Below, piece after piece: positions 45,349 to 55,261 of a stretch of DNA of 64,000 bases (the first letter of the stretch is position 1; each line of letters starts with the position of its first letter). Under the pieces are notes generated by a model. That model made no database searches and was not told the DNA's origin. It saw only the letters and a program-made list of their open reading frames with translations. Origin of the DNA: Paraphysoderma sedebokerense (lineage: Eukaryota; Blastocladiomycota; Physodermatomycetes; Physodermatales; Physodermataceae); the NCBI GenBank assembly GCA_025602915.1, contig JAHLJZ010000016.1, forward strand, positions 186,001 to 250,000, in the 5' to 3' direction. The translations under genes were made by a program, and so were the position numbers.

Positions 45349-45683
45349 ACATTACTCAAATCTAAAACGGAATACCTCTAAGAAATGTTTATTGTCAATA
45401 TTTTACTGTATATATTGTGATAAAGTTATATTCATGTGTGGATCAATGTCACTGGTCTGTTTTTTATTGGTTGCTGGCGGGAAACACAATTTTGGATTCT
45501 GCAGGTTTACTCGAATGTTATAAAATTTGACTTCTTGTGATGGATAGATTATAGATACTTTTTTCCGTTCCGAACTCATGTATACGATATTCTGATAATC
45601 GAAATAAACGCGCGGTCGAGAAACTCGCATTCATATTTTTCACCTCGGCCCAATTCTACAGTTACATTTATACTTTATTATCG

Positions 45684-45815
45684 ATGTCATTCTCATTTTC
45701 CCTGCCTTCTCAGCCTGCAACGAGTGCGAAGCCAACAACCTCTTCATTCTCATTCGGCACCCCCGCCTCATCAACGTCTAACCCTGCACCCGGAATAACA
45801 AATTTGGCGGTATAG
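45684..45815 (+). pseudogene. isolated FG-nucleoporin (Nsp1/Nup62)-like N-terminal fragment
   Basis: A 43-codon frame reads MSFSFSLPSQPATSAKPTTS, SFSFGTPASSTSNPAPG and ITNLAV, then TAG. The Ser/Thr/Pro-rich composition with FG (SFSFGTP) resembles the start of Nsp1/Nup62-type FG nucleoporins. No continuing exon with more FG motifs was found downstream. A GCG/GTATAG junction at 45809-45810 could be a splice donor, but no acceptor leads to a sensible frame within 1 kb. It is probably a stranded gene fragment; chance low complexity cannot be excluded. Confidence 0.35.
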
Positions 45816-46651
45816 TGCGGGCAAAGTGTAAGAACCGCTGCAGAATTCTTGTGCCAATTTTTAATTAATTTCTTCTGGTCGGTTCACTCGACTAAGCGCA
45901 TGGTACATTGTTAAACTTATTAATAGGGCGCGGTTTTCTGGTGCTTTTGTTCGGATTGTAAGCTTAGGTTAGCAAGTTTCGTAGTCAATTGTGTGTTCAT
46001 CCGGCTGGTTGGCGGAGTTTGAGTGAGAAGAAATATTACTAATATACCGCCGACGATACAGAATGAAAATGTGCGATTTCTGAACGCCAATCCTTTTGCC
46101 TAAACTCATATAGGTTAATTTTCTAAATTTTGCGGCGGGCGAAATGTAATTAGCTTTGACTCCGCACCGGATAAAATCAATTTGGTTACTATGCATGCAA
46201 ATATACTGATAAAGACGGAAAACGATTACCACTTTGAATTTTCGTACATAATATATGAAACTTGGGAGCCAAATAAATCATTTGCTTTTTGGGCTGAAAA
46301 GCAAAATATCTCGGCGCTATCTGGATTCTGGTCCCTGAATGGACGAAGCCATTCGAGATTAATGAGTAATAAATTCTTTGGCTCATGCAGGGGAACTGCT
46401 CATTAGCATTGCGGGATAAAATTTTAAGTATCAAAAATATTTACTTTTGAACGATATTTAGGAAATACTTAATTCCTACTGTTTTGACATTTGATTTTTC
46501 ATTCATAATATTTAACAAGTTGAATAGTCATAAATACTATACAAGAAGTTTATAATACAAGCATTACATTATTATGTATTTAGATTAAATTATTAAAAAA
46601 AATATAGTTTTAAATGTTTACCAGAAACTATAGGTAACAGTGGGTACGGTT
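45816..46651. other. intergenic, very AT-rich
   Basis: No gene seen. Strongly AT-rich from 46420 to 46620, 3' side of the SOD-like gene. Confidence 0.4.
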
Positions 46652-47674
46652 TTAATAAATTAGTGACCAAGAAATAGCTGCCATAACTCCGATCCATGCA
46701 AAGTTCATCTTCTCTTGAACTGCGCTGCTGCGAACAGGGCTTGGATCGGTAGTTGTTTGACCAGCCTGTGGACTTGAACCTTGCGGTGGCGGAGGAGGAG
46801 GTGGAGTTTGCGGATTTTGTGGGTTCTGTGGATTCTGAGGGTTCTGTGGGTTCTGCGGGTTTTGTGGATTTTGTGGATTTTGAGGATTTTGAGGATTTTG
46901 CTTGGGTGCTCTTAGGGCAAAGTTGGCGCAAGCAGCTCTTGTGCCTGCAGGATTCAGATGAAAGACGACAGAATTCCTTTGGACATCTTCAAGGCACAAA
47001 GAGCAATCGACATAAGCTGTTCTAAATGTTCCATTGACAGTTGTATTGGCAGCCCCGAATTTACCTCCAATATCACCTATAGGTAAGAAGAAACACCTGT
47101 TAGCTTTGTGTGAAATGTCATACGATTACCTGTGCACATTGTACCAACCTATTTCAAAGGTTCTGAAATCACCGAATACTGGGCGTGAGACGTTGTAATT
47201 TATATTTGTCGGGTTAAAATGACCGCCTATTGTCAAAAGTGTAAATGAAGTTAGGAAGTTGTTTCGTAATACTCAAGCCAATATCAATGACAAAATCTTA
47301 CCTGTATTTGCGCAATTGCCGTCTGCTGGAACCGGCACGTTGTGTATGTGGTAACCGTATTGAGCATTCGGGGTGAAATTTCGGACTCTGACTTTCACTC
47401 TCAAACCGAATTGCTGTCCTTTTGCATTACAAGCGGGACGGACCATTACTGTGCTGTTAAAATCTCTGCCGTCCGGACCTCTCAGTTTTGCAACATAGAC
47501 TTGATTTTTTCTTTGCTGGCAGTCACCGCATTGCCTAACCATTCCCTGACTGGCACAGAGTGCGACCATACTTTTTCGCTTCGGAGCCGGTGTTTTGACT
47601 GGATTTTGTGGAGATGCATTTGCGAAAGACGTAATGAAGAGTGTGAGTAGTATCAGATTTGATAGCGGAAGCAT
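46652..47674 (-). CDS. Cu-only superoxide dismutase-like secreted GPI protein
   Basis: Starts at ATG 47674 with a signal peptide (MLPLSNLILLTLFITSFANA). The SOD-like domain has GYHIHNVPVPADGNCANTG, then GHFNPTNINYNVSRPVFGDF, DIGGKFGAANTTVNGTFRTA, and SVVFHLNPAGTRAACANFAL. Copper-ligand histidines (HIH, GHF, and the later VFH) and the cysteine pair match extracellular Cu-only SODs such as SOD5; the zinc loop is short, as in that family. Downstream is a proline-rich stalk with ten QNP units (46811-46900) and a polyproline run, then a Ser/Thr-rich segment with a hydrophobic end (NFAWIGVMAAISWSLIY), as in GPI-anchored proteins. Three exons or more: introns near 46999-47023, 47075-47147 and 47230-47296 (approximate). 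Likely detoxifies superoxide at the cell surface. Confidence 0.75.
46811..46900 (-). repeat. 9-nt x 10 tandem repeat encoding (QNP)10
   Basis: Ten consecutive 9-base units (plus strand pattern GGNTTNTGN) with silent third-base variation translate to QNP repeated. They lie in the stalk of the SOD-like protein. The length is likely polymorphic among strains. Confidence 0.9.
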
Positions 47675-48228
47675 GCTTAACGACACAAAGGACGAACAAA
47701 GATAGTGGATAATTTAGCTCAACGATTAGCAATGACTGAAATTGAGATTAACTGACTGGCATTTAAAGTACAGTCCAAGGGTACCGTCCACACCAAAAAT
47801 TCATTATAGACTGAATATTGTGGATCAAAAAAAGGCTTTACGGACGCGTTTTGGGTTTCCGCCACCAACACTTAAAGGCTTATCTCTGCAAGCCGCATGA
47901 GGTGACGATGAATTATGTCGGCGGGAAACTTGAGCAGAAAAGACTGGACGATGAAGCCAACCTCGCAGCCACAACTTGCCCTCTCTTCATAATTTCAGTG
48001 CACGGATGTCATTTCCGGTTGGTGCAGCTTTACCATTATTACCACCGAAAGGCAAGCTGATGTCACTATATGAAGGGCCGGATAGAAAATAAAAATTTAA
48101 AGTGCATAATAAACAGAGACATCAATAAGTGAATTGTAAATAGTTCAACACTGTCGCAATTTTCGAATTCATTATTAACAATCCCATTACAAATCAATAT
48201 TATCCAATATGCAAGTTCATCGCTTGTA
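47675..48228. other. intergenic, SOD-like gene promoter and ARG7 3' region
   Basis: 550 bp between two minus-strand genes. No gene seen. Confidence 0.4.
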
Positions 48229-49941
48229 CTAGCTTCGATAGTCCCCATTGATTTTCACATACTCTTCGCTGAAGTCACAAGTCCAGTACGTGGCCTTTTC
48301 CTTCCCAGCCCCCAATTCAACGCGGATTGTGAAATCTTCATTCTTAAGAATTTTGCTCGCTCTATCCTCGTCAATTTCGTGCGGACGGCCATGTGACACC
48401 AAGTGCAGAGTGTCATCTGCTGAAGAAAGGTATAGATTAATGTGCTGAGGATTAAGATTGGAAGCGGCAGGGGTATAACCGACGGCACAAAGAATTCTAA
48501 TGTAATCGTATGGTCAGAAAATTACATAATGAAGAAATCATATGGGATAACCGGGCAACTGTTACCTTCCCCAATTGGCATCCTCTCCGTGGAAAGCAGT
48601 TTTAACAAGAGCGGAAGTGGATACCGAAGAAGCTATTTGTTTGGCCAGTTGATAAGTCGGGGCTCCCTAAGTTCCGCCAAAATATTAGTCAGTCAAATCA
48701 CCCATACATAGCCATGAATAAACAACATACAGTGACTTGAACTGTTACAAATTTTGTGGCCCCTTCACCGTCCCTGGGAATCAGCTGTGCCAATGAAGTT
48801 GAAAAATCGGTCAAGTCATTTCGGAAAGCGACAAAATCTCTGGAAGTCGAGTCCTCAATAACTGGTTTGGGTAAAGATTCTTGACCCTCTAAATGATGGA
48901 TTCCGCCATTTGCAAGGATAGCTACCGTATCATTACTACCAATTTGAAAACAAACTGTTAAATACAAATGGGATGCCTTGTGTTAATCGTCCTCAATGGT
49001 ACTTACGTGCTAGTATCACCGTCGACCGACACAGAATTAAAACTTCTATCCACTGAGTACTCCAAAGCCGTTTGCAAAGGATGAACATCAACTGATAGAT
49101 CGGTTAGAATGGTTGCTAACATGGTCGCATGCTTTGTCGGAACATGAACTCTCATGTTCGGATGAATCATTCCGGCCCCTTATTCAATCAAAATGTATTC
49201 AAAAGCATATTGGGTAGAGAAGTCAGCGGCAAAAGAAGCGTAACAAAAAACAGTCAAATATATCAGACCTTTACAGATACCAAGGAGAGTGTATTCTACT
49301 CCACTTGGCAGTCGACATTTTCTAGACATGAACTTTGGGAAAGTGTCGGTCGTCATGATGCCTTCGGCAGCATCTTTGACATGATGATAAGTGTTACCCA
49401 GGTTCTTTATGGCATCTTTGATACCAGTTTTTATCTTTCCCATCTGCAAGTGCTGTCCGATAACGCCAGTACTCATCACTAAAGTACTCGGTTCTCTATC
49501 TTGGCTACCCATCAGTTGATCGGTACACTTGACCATTTCCCAAGCATCGTCAACTCCCTTCTCCCCAGTACAAGCATTGGCACAGCCGCTGTTGATTACG
49601 ACATGGTAGATGTCCTCTGAATGCGACAAGTTCAAAACCGACTTTGACACTAGAACCGGAGCAGCCGAGAATAGATTTGTGGTAAAGGTTGCAGCTGCTG
49701 TAGCTGGATGAGCCGAGGTGATGAGAGTGAGATCTTTCCCTTCTTTTTTCACTCCAGATGAGATTCCTGCTAGCCTAAAGCCTATAGGGATTGAAGCATC
49801 GGGCGATATGTATTTCAGTCGATGTTGCGGGGTGGGGCCGGTAGATTTGAATCTTTTCGAAATTACAACTCGGAATGAAATTTGAGGATTCACTTTGAGC
49901 AAGGATTTCACAGAAATGCTCAGATGTGTAGACGGTATCAT
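48229..49941 (-). CDS. ARG7: mitochondrial ornithine acetyltransferase, ArgJ type
   Basis: ArgJ transfers acetyl from N-acetylornithine to glutamate in the arginine cycle, in the mitochondrial matrix. The N-terminus [18 protein letters not shown], with [13 protein letters not shown], looks like a matrix targeting peptide. Domain blocks are [60 protein letters not shown] and [13 protein letters not shown]. The self-cleavage region reads [10 protein letters not shown], then RVHVPTKH, then [10 protein letters not shown]; family members have [14 protein letters not shown] without the eight inserted residues. The beta chain begins at the Thr of ATML and has [11 protein letters not shown]. The C-terminal exons give [40 protein letters not shown] and VKINGDYRS. 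About five introns. Confidence 0.92.
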
Positions 49942-50327
49942 TATATGTATAGAATAGTTTATAGTTATGCAACCGCAATGTAGAAAAAGTAAAAATTATC
50001 GTCAGTGCTGCAGCGACGGAATTTAAGCGATTGAAAAATTCAAATTATCGCGGCAACGGCTTCCATCAATGACTCATGCCACACAAAAAGATTGCGAATT
50101 TGGCCAGCACAAGAACTATGAATTTCTGAATTCTGAATTTCTGGGCACATCGAATATTATAAGATATTCATTTCCGTTGCTTTCGAAAAGAGGAATTGGG
50201 GATAAAATATAGTAGATTCTTTGTATTTATTATATGTTTTTGTATTACAATAAAAATTTGAGTCATATACAATTTATTTTACATATTTACTTTAAAATTC
50301 TTTGTTATATATTTATTTATCTGAAAG
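49942..50327. other. intergenic, AT-rich
   Basis: 390 bp, AT-rich, 3' end of the next minus-strand gene and the ARG7 upstream region. No gene seen. Confidence 0.4.
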
Positions 50328-52130
50328 TTATTGAACTGTAATTCGAATACAATCGTCTTGTGAACCTCTGCGGGCAACGGGCATCAAAACGGGTTGATGA
50401 CCTCTTGTTCCAGTGATGGTACAAAGTCTATAGATACCGGGTTGAGCCAAGTTTTCTGCTGGAATTTCGACGCTAAGGATACCGTTTTGAGAGTCATCGT
50501 CAAGACCTTTGAAGAAAGCCAAAGCTTCGGTTCTAGCATCTGGGGGAGCGTTGACATTTTGACCGACACCAGTTAATCTTTGAACAGTGATATGTTGATG
50601 ACCTTCGATGATGCCTTGACCATTGAGTGTTTGTGGGGTTTGGTAGTAACGAGCGTTGGGGTCTTCGAAGAACCCGAGATCAAGATTGTTTGTTCGGACT
50701 TCAACCTTTAAAGCTTTCTTCGCGGCCACAGTCGCTCCAGCATTAGGTGAAGTGATGATTGTGGATACCATACGGTCGAATGATGGGATTGCACCTTGGA
50801 TAGTTCTGGAACAGGTTGGGGTTTTCTTTTGAGAACCGTCGCCTAAAGCTTTACCGAGACCAGCATTATCACAGAAAGTGTTGAAGATTCTAAAATTGAT
50901 TTCATGTCAGCTCAACTGAACAGCTTCAAAGTTAATTGATGTGAAGGTACGTACTGTAGTGAATCTTGTGCAGCTCCCTTTACATCTCCGCCCTTGGCAT
51001 CACCTGCTTTTTGTCCTGGTTGTTTTGCATCGACAGCTTGCTTGGGGTCTGCTTTCTTGGGATCTTCTTTCTTGGGGTCTACTTGAGCTTTTTGATCTTC
51101 CTTCTTTGCGGGTGGGGGAGGTGGTTGGTAGACTCCTTGTGGTTGTTCGGGCGCCTTTTGTTTAGGTTGTTCCTTGACGTCTTTTGGTTGCGGCTGTTGT
51201 GGGGGTTGGTTATCCTTCATTGGAGGAACTTGTTGTTTGGGTGGTTGGTTATCTTTCATTGGAGGCACTTGTTGTTTGGGTGGTTGATTATTATTCATTG
51301 GAGGAACTTGCTGCTTCGGAGCTTCTTGATTTGGAGCTTGATAGGCATTCTTGGGTTGTTCTTGCTTCTTCTGTTCGGGCATCTTGTTATCAGCCTTGGG
51401 TTGCTCTTGCTTCTTTTGTTCGGGCATCTTGTTGTCAGCCTTGGGTTGCTCTTGCTTCTTTTGCTCCGGCATGTTATTGTTATTTTTAGGTGGCATCGGT
51501 GCAGTTTGTTTTGGAGGCTGGTTAGCCGTTGGTTGTTCCTGCTTTGGAGGTTCGTTTGCCTTTGGTTGTTGCTGAGCAGGGGGGACAGGGCATTGCGCAG
51601 GTTGAGCCGGTTGGAGTGGAGGTTGCTGCTGTTGTTTTGGCTGATAGTATTGAGGCTATTCGGATAAAGATGTCAATTTCATGCGGACAATAATGCGCGT
51701 TTGATGAATAAGAATATTTAAGACTTACATCTCTGCGAGCCAATCTTGAAGTATGTCGTCTCATCAATTTTTTTACCAAACCGATTAATTCAGTTTCAAG
51801 CGGAAGTTCTTCGGCAGCAGATTGGACTTCAGGTAACTGATCAAGCGGGGCAGCATCGACTGCTTTAGCAATAATGGCTGGTGGTGGATCGTATTCTTCA
51901 GGTCTCTTACATCCAGCTTCTGGATCACATTCTTCTGCCTGTCGCTTGATTAATTTTGGTGCGCCAGCAGGAATGGCATTAGCGATGACAGCTGGGGGAG
52001 GAGTAAAGTTGACTTTACATCCGGCTTCGGGATCACATTCTTGTCGTTTAATCAGGCCTGCCTGAGCGGGGTTGGCACCAAAGGTACACAACAAAAAGAG
52101 AAGCGTCGAAATGAGGAGAGGTGACTTCAT
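50328..52130 (-). CDS. secreted repeat protein with Kex2-flanked Cys peptides and conserved C-domain
   Basis: Three exons. Exon 1 (52130 to about 51731) starts MKSPLLISTLLFLLCTFGAN, a signal peptide, then a 34-residue repeat twice: LIKRQECDPEAGCKVNFTPP (unit 1) and LIKRQAEECDPEAGCKRPEE (unit 2), each KR then CDPEAGC. Exon 2 (about 51660-50954) is Pro/Gln/Lys low complexity with PEQKKQEQPKADNKM x3 and PPKQQVPPMKDNQ x3. The exon 3 domain (50328-about 50893): IFNTFCDNAGLGKALGDGSQ, TCSRTIQGAIPSFDRM, TNNLDLGFFEDPNARYYQTP, GHQHITVQRL, DARTEALAFFKGLDDDSQNG, CTITGTRGHQPVLMPVARRG and QDDCIRITVQ. The last domain is a family widespread in secreted proteins of mushrooms and other fungi; function unknown to me. 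Phase-2 junction Q/I at the C-domain start is shared with the plus-strand paralog. Confidence 0.75.
51206..51322 (-). repeat. 13-residue tandem repeat (39 bp x 3)
   Basis: Units read KQQVPPMNNNQPP / KQQVPPMKDNQPP / KQQVPPMKDNQPP in the low-complexity exon of the secreted protein. Near-identical units indicate recent duplication. Confidence 0.85.
51338..51472 (-). repeat. 15-residue tandem repeat (45 bp x 3)
   Basis: Units MPEQKKQEQPKADNK, MPEQKKQEQPKADNK and MPEQKKQEQPKNAYQ. The first two are identical at protein level. In the same low-complexity exon. Confidence 0.85.
51849..52055 (-). repeat. two 34-residue Kex2-site/Cys repeats
   Basis: Unit 1 (residues 26-59) LIKRQECDPEAGC and unit 2 (residues 60-93) LIKRQAEECDPEAGC, each followed by a PPPAxIA block (TPPPAVIANA, DPPPAIIAKA). 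Dibasic KR precedes Gln in both, as in Kex2-processed precursors. A later RLARRD offers another dibasic site. Confidence 0.8.
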
Positions 52131-53373
52131 AGTTGTCGATTGGTCGTTGGTGTATATGAGATGACCGACGAAATATGTATAAGTATCTACTGGTATAGTA
52201 TTTTACAGATGTGTTTAGACGGTACCAAGGTGCTCTATTTATTCGGTGTCGATATCGACAGCACGTTTTTGGAATATGGAATTTTATGTTGCCGTATATT
52301 GCTGATGAATAGATAATTTTTCCAGTCATTCTGTGATTGGACGAACGTTGACCTCAAAGTTATGGATTTTGTAATGTGCATTATAACATGATGCCACAAA
52401 ATTTGAGTTGTAATATACAGATTGTAAATACAACCATTGTTTGGCAGCCAGTTCTCTTCGTGTTATTTTTTAATTAAGATTGTGCGTGTGGCAGACTCGG
52501 CATTGGACCCATGCTAGCACTCTGATTATCCGCGATCATTGTGGAAACGGTCCAATCCGTCAACTCTTAAAACTGGAGAGGCTTGAGGTTTCACGGCATG
52601 CGATTGCAAGCGTTTGTGTTCTGAATAGGAAATTCATGATGAGTGCTGTACCTAGTGACCAATACTCTATCCGCTGCGGTCCCGAATTCAGCAATACTTT
52701 CTTTAATCGGTTTTTAAGTGGTTTTGGTGTTCAACCATTTGTTTAAGCACTTACTAATCATTATTTAAGCAATCATTTATGCGATACTTTAATTCAAGTA
52801 ATTATAACAAGACAGGACAAAATCAAATGCAATTTGGCCGTTCCCGTTCAACTCTGAAAGGTTCAAGGAGCACACCGAATGAGAAGCCTTTCGGACTCTG
52901 GTCATGTGTAGTAATTTGCACCAATCAAGGCCGAATTACATAAATAATATAACTATAGTATTAATTAAATACGACATACGTTTGCCGGAGAGTGAAAGAA
53001 TACAAACATCGATGGAAAGAATATAAATTCATATGCTACTTCTTCGGACCTCCTAAGTTCGAAGTAGTCAACTGGGCAGAACAATGGATTTCATTTGGGC
53101 GGCCACTCGCGTAACATCTGATGAATAGCATCCAACTCGAATACCAAAGTTGGTAACATTCGAAATCAGGTGCGAAAATAACACAATAATCTACGGACGG
53201 GGCCCTTAATTTGTAATATAACATCAGATTGTGAGTAATTAATATGTACTACTCAAAACAAAATTAGCAGAAATATTGCATCGCCCTTCTTCGTCGATAT
53301 AAATTCATTTATGTTTCCGCAAACTTAAGTAGACTCATTTTTAGAATTTCACACGCTAAAGGTCGTCATCAAA
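52131..53373. promoter_or_regulatory. 1.24-kb divergent region between two paralogous genes
   Basis: The minus-strand gene (52130) and plus-strand gene (53374) are paralogs and read outward. The region is AT-rich (TATGTATAAGTATC near 52174-52187 and ATATAAATTCAT near 53297-53308 as TATA-like candidates). No open frame has coding evidence. Confidence 0.5.
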
Positions 53374-54947
53374 ATGAAGGGTCAAGCATTGTTTTGTTCC
53401 GCTCTTGCTATCTTGTTATTATCCTCGTCAACGGACGGAATCCCAATGTCGGGACATGAATCGGATTCATTAGTGAAACGTTGGGTATGGGTTATTAGCC
53501 TCTTACAGTTACCGAACATGGGGTTTAGGCTAATTAGATCTTAATATAGGCACCACAAGCAGCTAGTTTACTGGGAAATACGGAAGCAGTACCTATGCCG
53601 GTTCCTGCAGAAAAAAAAGTGGTTACTTCCGCCTTAAGAGTTGACAGAACCGATCAATCCAAGAAAATGGAAGAACAAAAATCCGAAGCAAAGGAGCAAC
53701 AAAAGGAGGCAAACCAAAACAAAGAACCTGAAGCTGGGGCTAATTTGCCGGAAGTATACATTCCTAATCAATCGATTCCTGAAAATGGAAAGAAAGCCGA
53801 AGTTGGTAACCAAGCTGCAGAAGGGGCGGTGAAAACTGATGCCGCGCAAGACAGTAAAAACGATAATACGCAAGATGCAGCAAAAGATGGCACACAGGAT
53901 GCAAATAAAGATGGCACACAAGATGCAAAGAAAGATGCCGCCCAAGATGCTAAAAAAGATGCCGCCCAAGATGCTAAAAAAGATGCCGCCCAAGATGCTA
54001 AGAAAGATGCTGCTCAGGACGCCAAGAAAGATGCTGCTCAAGATCCTAAGAAAGATGCTACTCTAGATCCTAAGAAAGATGCTGCTCAAGATGCCAAGAA
54101 AGGTGCCGCGGAAACGTACGAATTATTCATACTATCTTTTCTGAAATTTTATGAAAGTGGAATCTAACATTTCTACCATACAGAATCTTCGAAACGTTCT
54201 GCGATTCAGCGAAATTAGCACAAGCGATTGGAGATGGTACTCAAAAGAAAACGGCAACTTGCTCTAAGACTATTCAAGGTTAGTCAATAGCGTTAACAAT
54301 ATTTCAAGACCAGAGAACTAAATCATAAATAATTTTAGGAGCAATCCCTAGTTTCGATTCTATGACATCAACTATTATTCTTACTCCAGCCGATGGCGCA
54401 AAGATTCCATTAAACGGACCTGTTCAAGTTGAAGTCAGAACAAATAACCTTGACCTTGGATTCTTCGAAGATCCGAATGCAAGATACTACCAAACCCCTC
54501 AAACTCTTAATGCTCAAGGAATTATTGAGGGTAAGCCATCACAATTTATTATCATGTACTAAATATGAATGCTAATACAATCAATGAATTTGAAATAATT
54601 AAATAGGGCATCAGCATGTTACTGTTCAAAGATTGGCAGCGATTGGAGCAGCTGTCAACACACCTCCAGATGCTAGAACAGAAACTTTGGCATTCTTTAA
54701 AGGTCTCGACGACGACACTCAAAACGGTATTCTTAGAACTGAAATTCCAGCGGGGTCTTTAAATCAACCTGGAATATATAGAATTTGTACCATCACTGGA
54801 ACTAGAGGACATCAACCAGTCTTAATGCCTGTTGCACGCAGAGGCTCCCAGGACGATGTTCGTATCATTTCAATTTTTCCTCATCGTTTCCAACAATTAA
54901 CATTCCGTTTTTTTGCTCTATAGTGTATTCGCGTAACTGTGCAATAA
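53374..54947 (+). CDS. secreted repeat protein, paralog of the minus-strand gene
   Basis: Five exons. MKGQALFCSALAILLLSSST is a signal peptide, followed by SLVKRW with a dibasic site. After an intron (about 53489-53550), exon 2 is a low-complexity Lys/Asp/Ala/Gln-rich region with an octapeptide (KKDAAQDA) repeated. The C-domain starts IFETFCDSAKLAQAIGDGTQ, with TCSKTIQGAIPSFDSM and TNNLDLGFFEDPNARYYQTP identical to the partner in the latter. GHQHVTVQRL, DARTETLAFFKGLDDDTQNG, CTITGTRGHQPVLMPVARRG and QDDCIRVTVQ follow. It has two introns in the C-domain, at IIEG/HQH and QDD/CIR, that the minus-strand paralog lacks. The phase-2 intron at T/I is at the same site as in the paralog. The function of the C-domain family is unknown to me. 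Confidence 0.8.
53839..54114 (+). repeat. 24-bp tandem repeat encoding an octapeptide, about 11 units
   Basis: Units read approximately KDGTQDAN, KDGTQDAK, KDAAQDAK (repeated), KDAAQDPK and KDATLDPK. Three adjacent copies (GATGCCGCCCAAGATGCTAA, 53935-54005) are identical, pointing to very recent expansion. Confidence 0.85.
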
Positions 54948-55261
54948 ACTAAAACAAATTGTGTGATGGCCGAAAGTCTAACCGAATTCAGTGATAGCAT
55001 ATACATTAGTGTAGAAACGTAGAGAAATTTAGAGCAGAGTAGGTTCTTAGCTAACATTTATATAAATTTTGTACATAAAACGCATTTACAGTAAATAGTA
55101 TATATGGAACAAAAAACAAAACCGTATGATATTATAACTTTGGGCTACCGGTTGTTAGGACATTATTATTTGCCGGAAAAATCAGACACACCGTCTTAAT
55201 ATAGAAGATGAACCATGTCCGCTAATTTAGTGTGACTTCCAAGTAGTATTGAAGATGATAA
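54948..55261. other. intergenic, convergent 3' ends
   Basis: 310 bp AT-rich between the secreted protein and the ABCA gene. Nothing seen. Confidence 0.4.

Noticed and set aside
46753-47025. Plus-strand Val/Phe/Asp-rich frame
   Set aside because: Antisense of the QNP stalk of the SOD-like protein.
50966-51667. Long plus-strand ORF rich in Leu, Trp and Phe
   Set aside because: It is the reverse reading of the Pro/Gln/Lys repeat exon of the minus-strand secreted protein, which has signal peptide, splice sites and a paralog.
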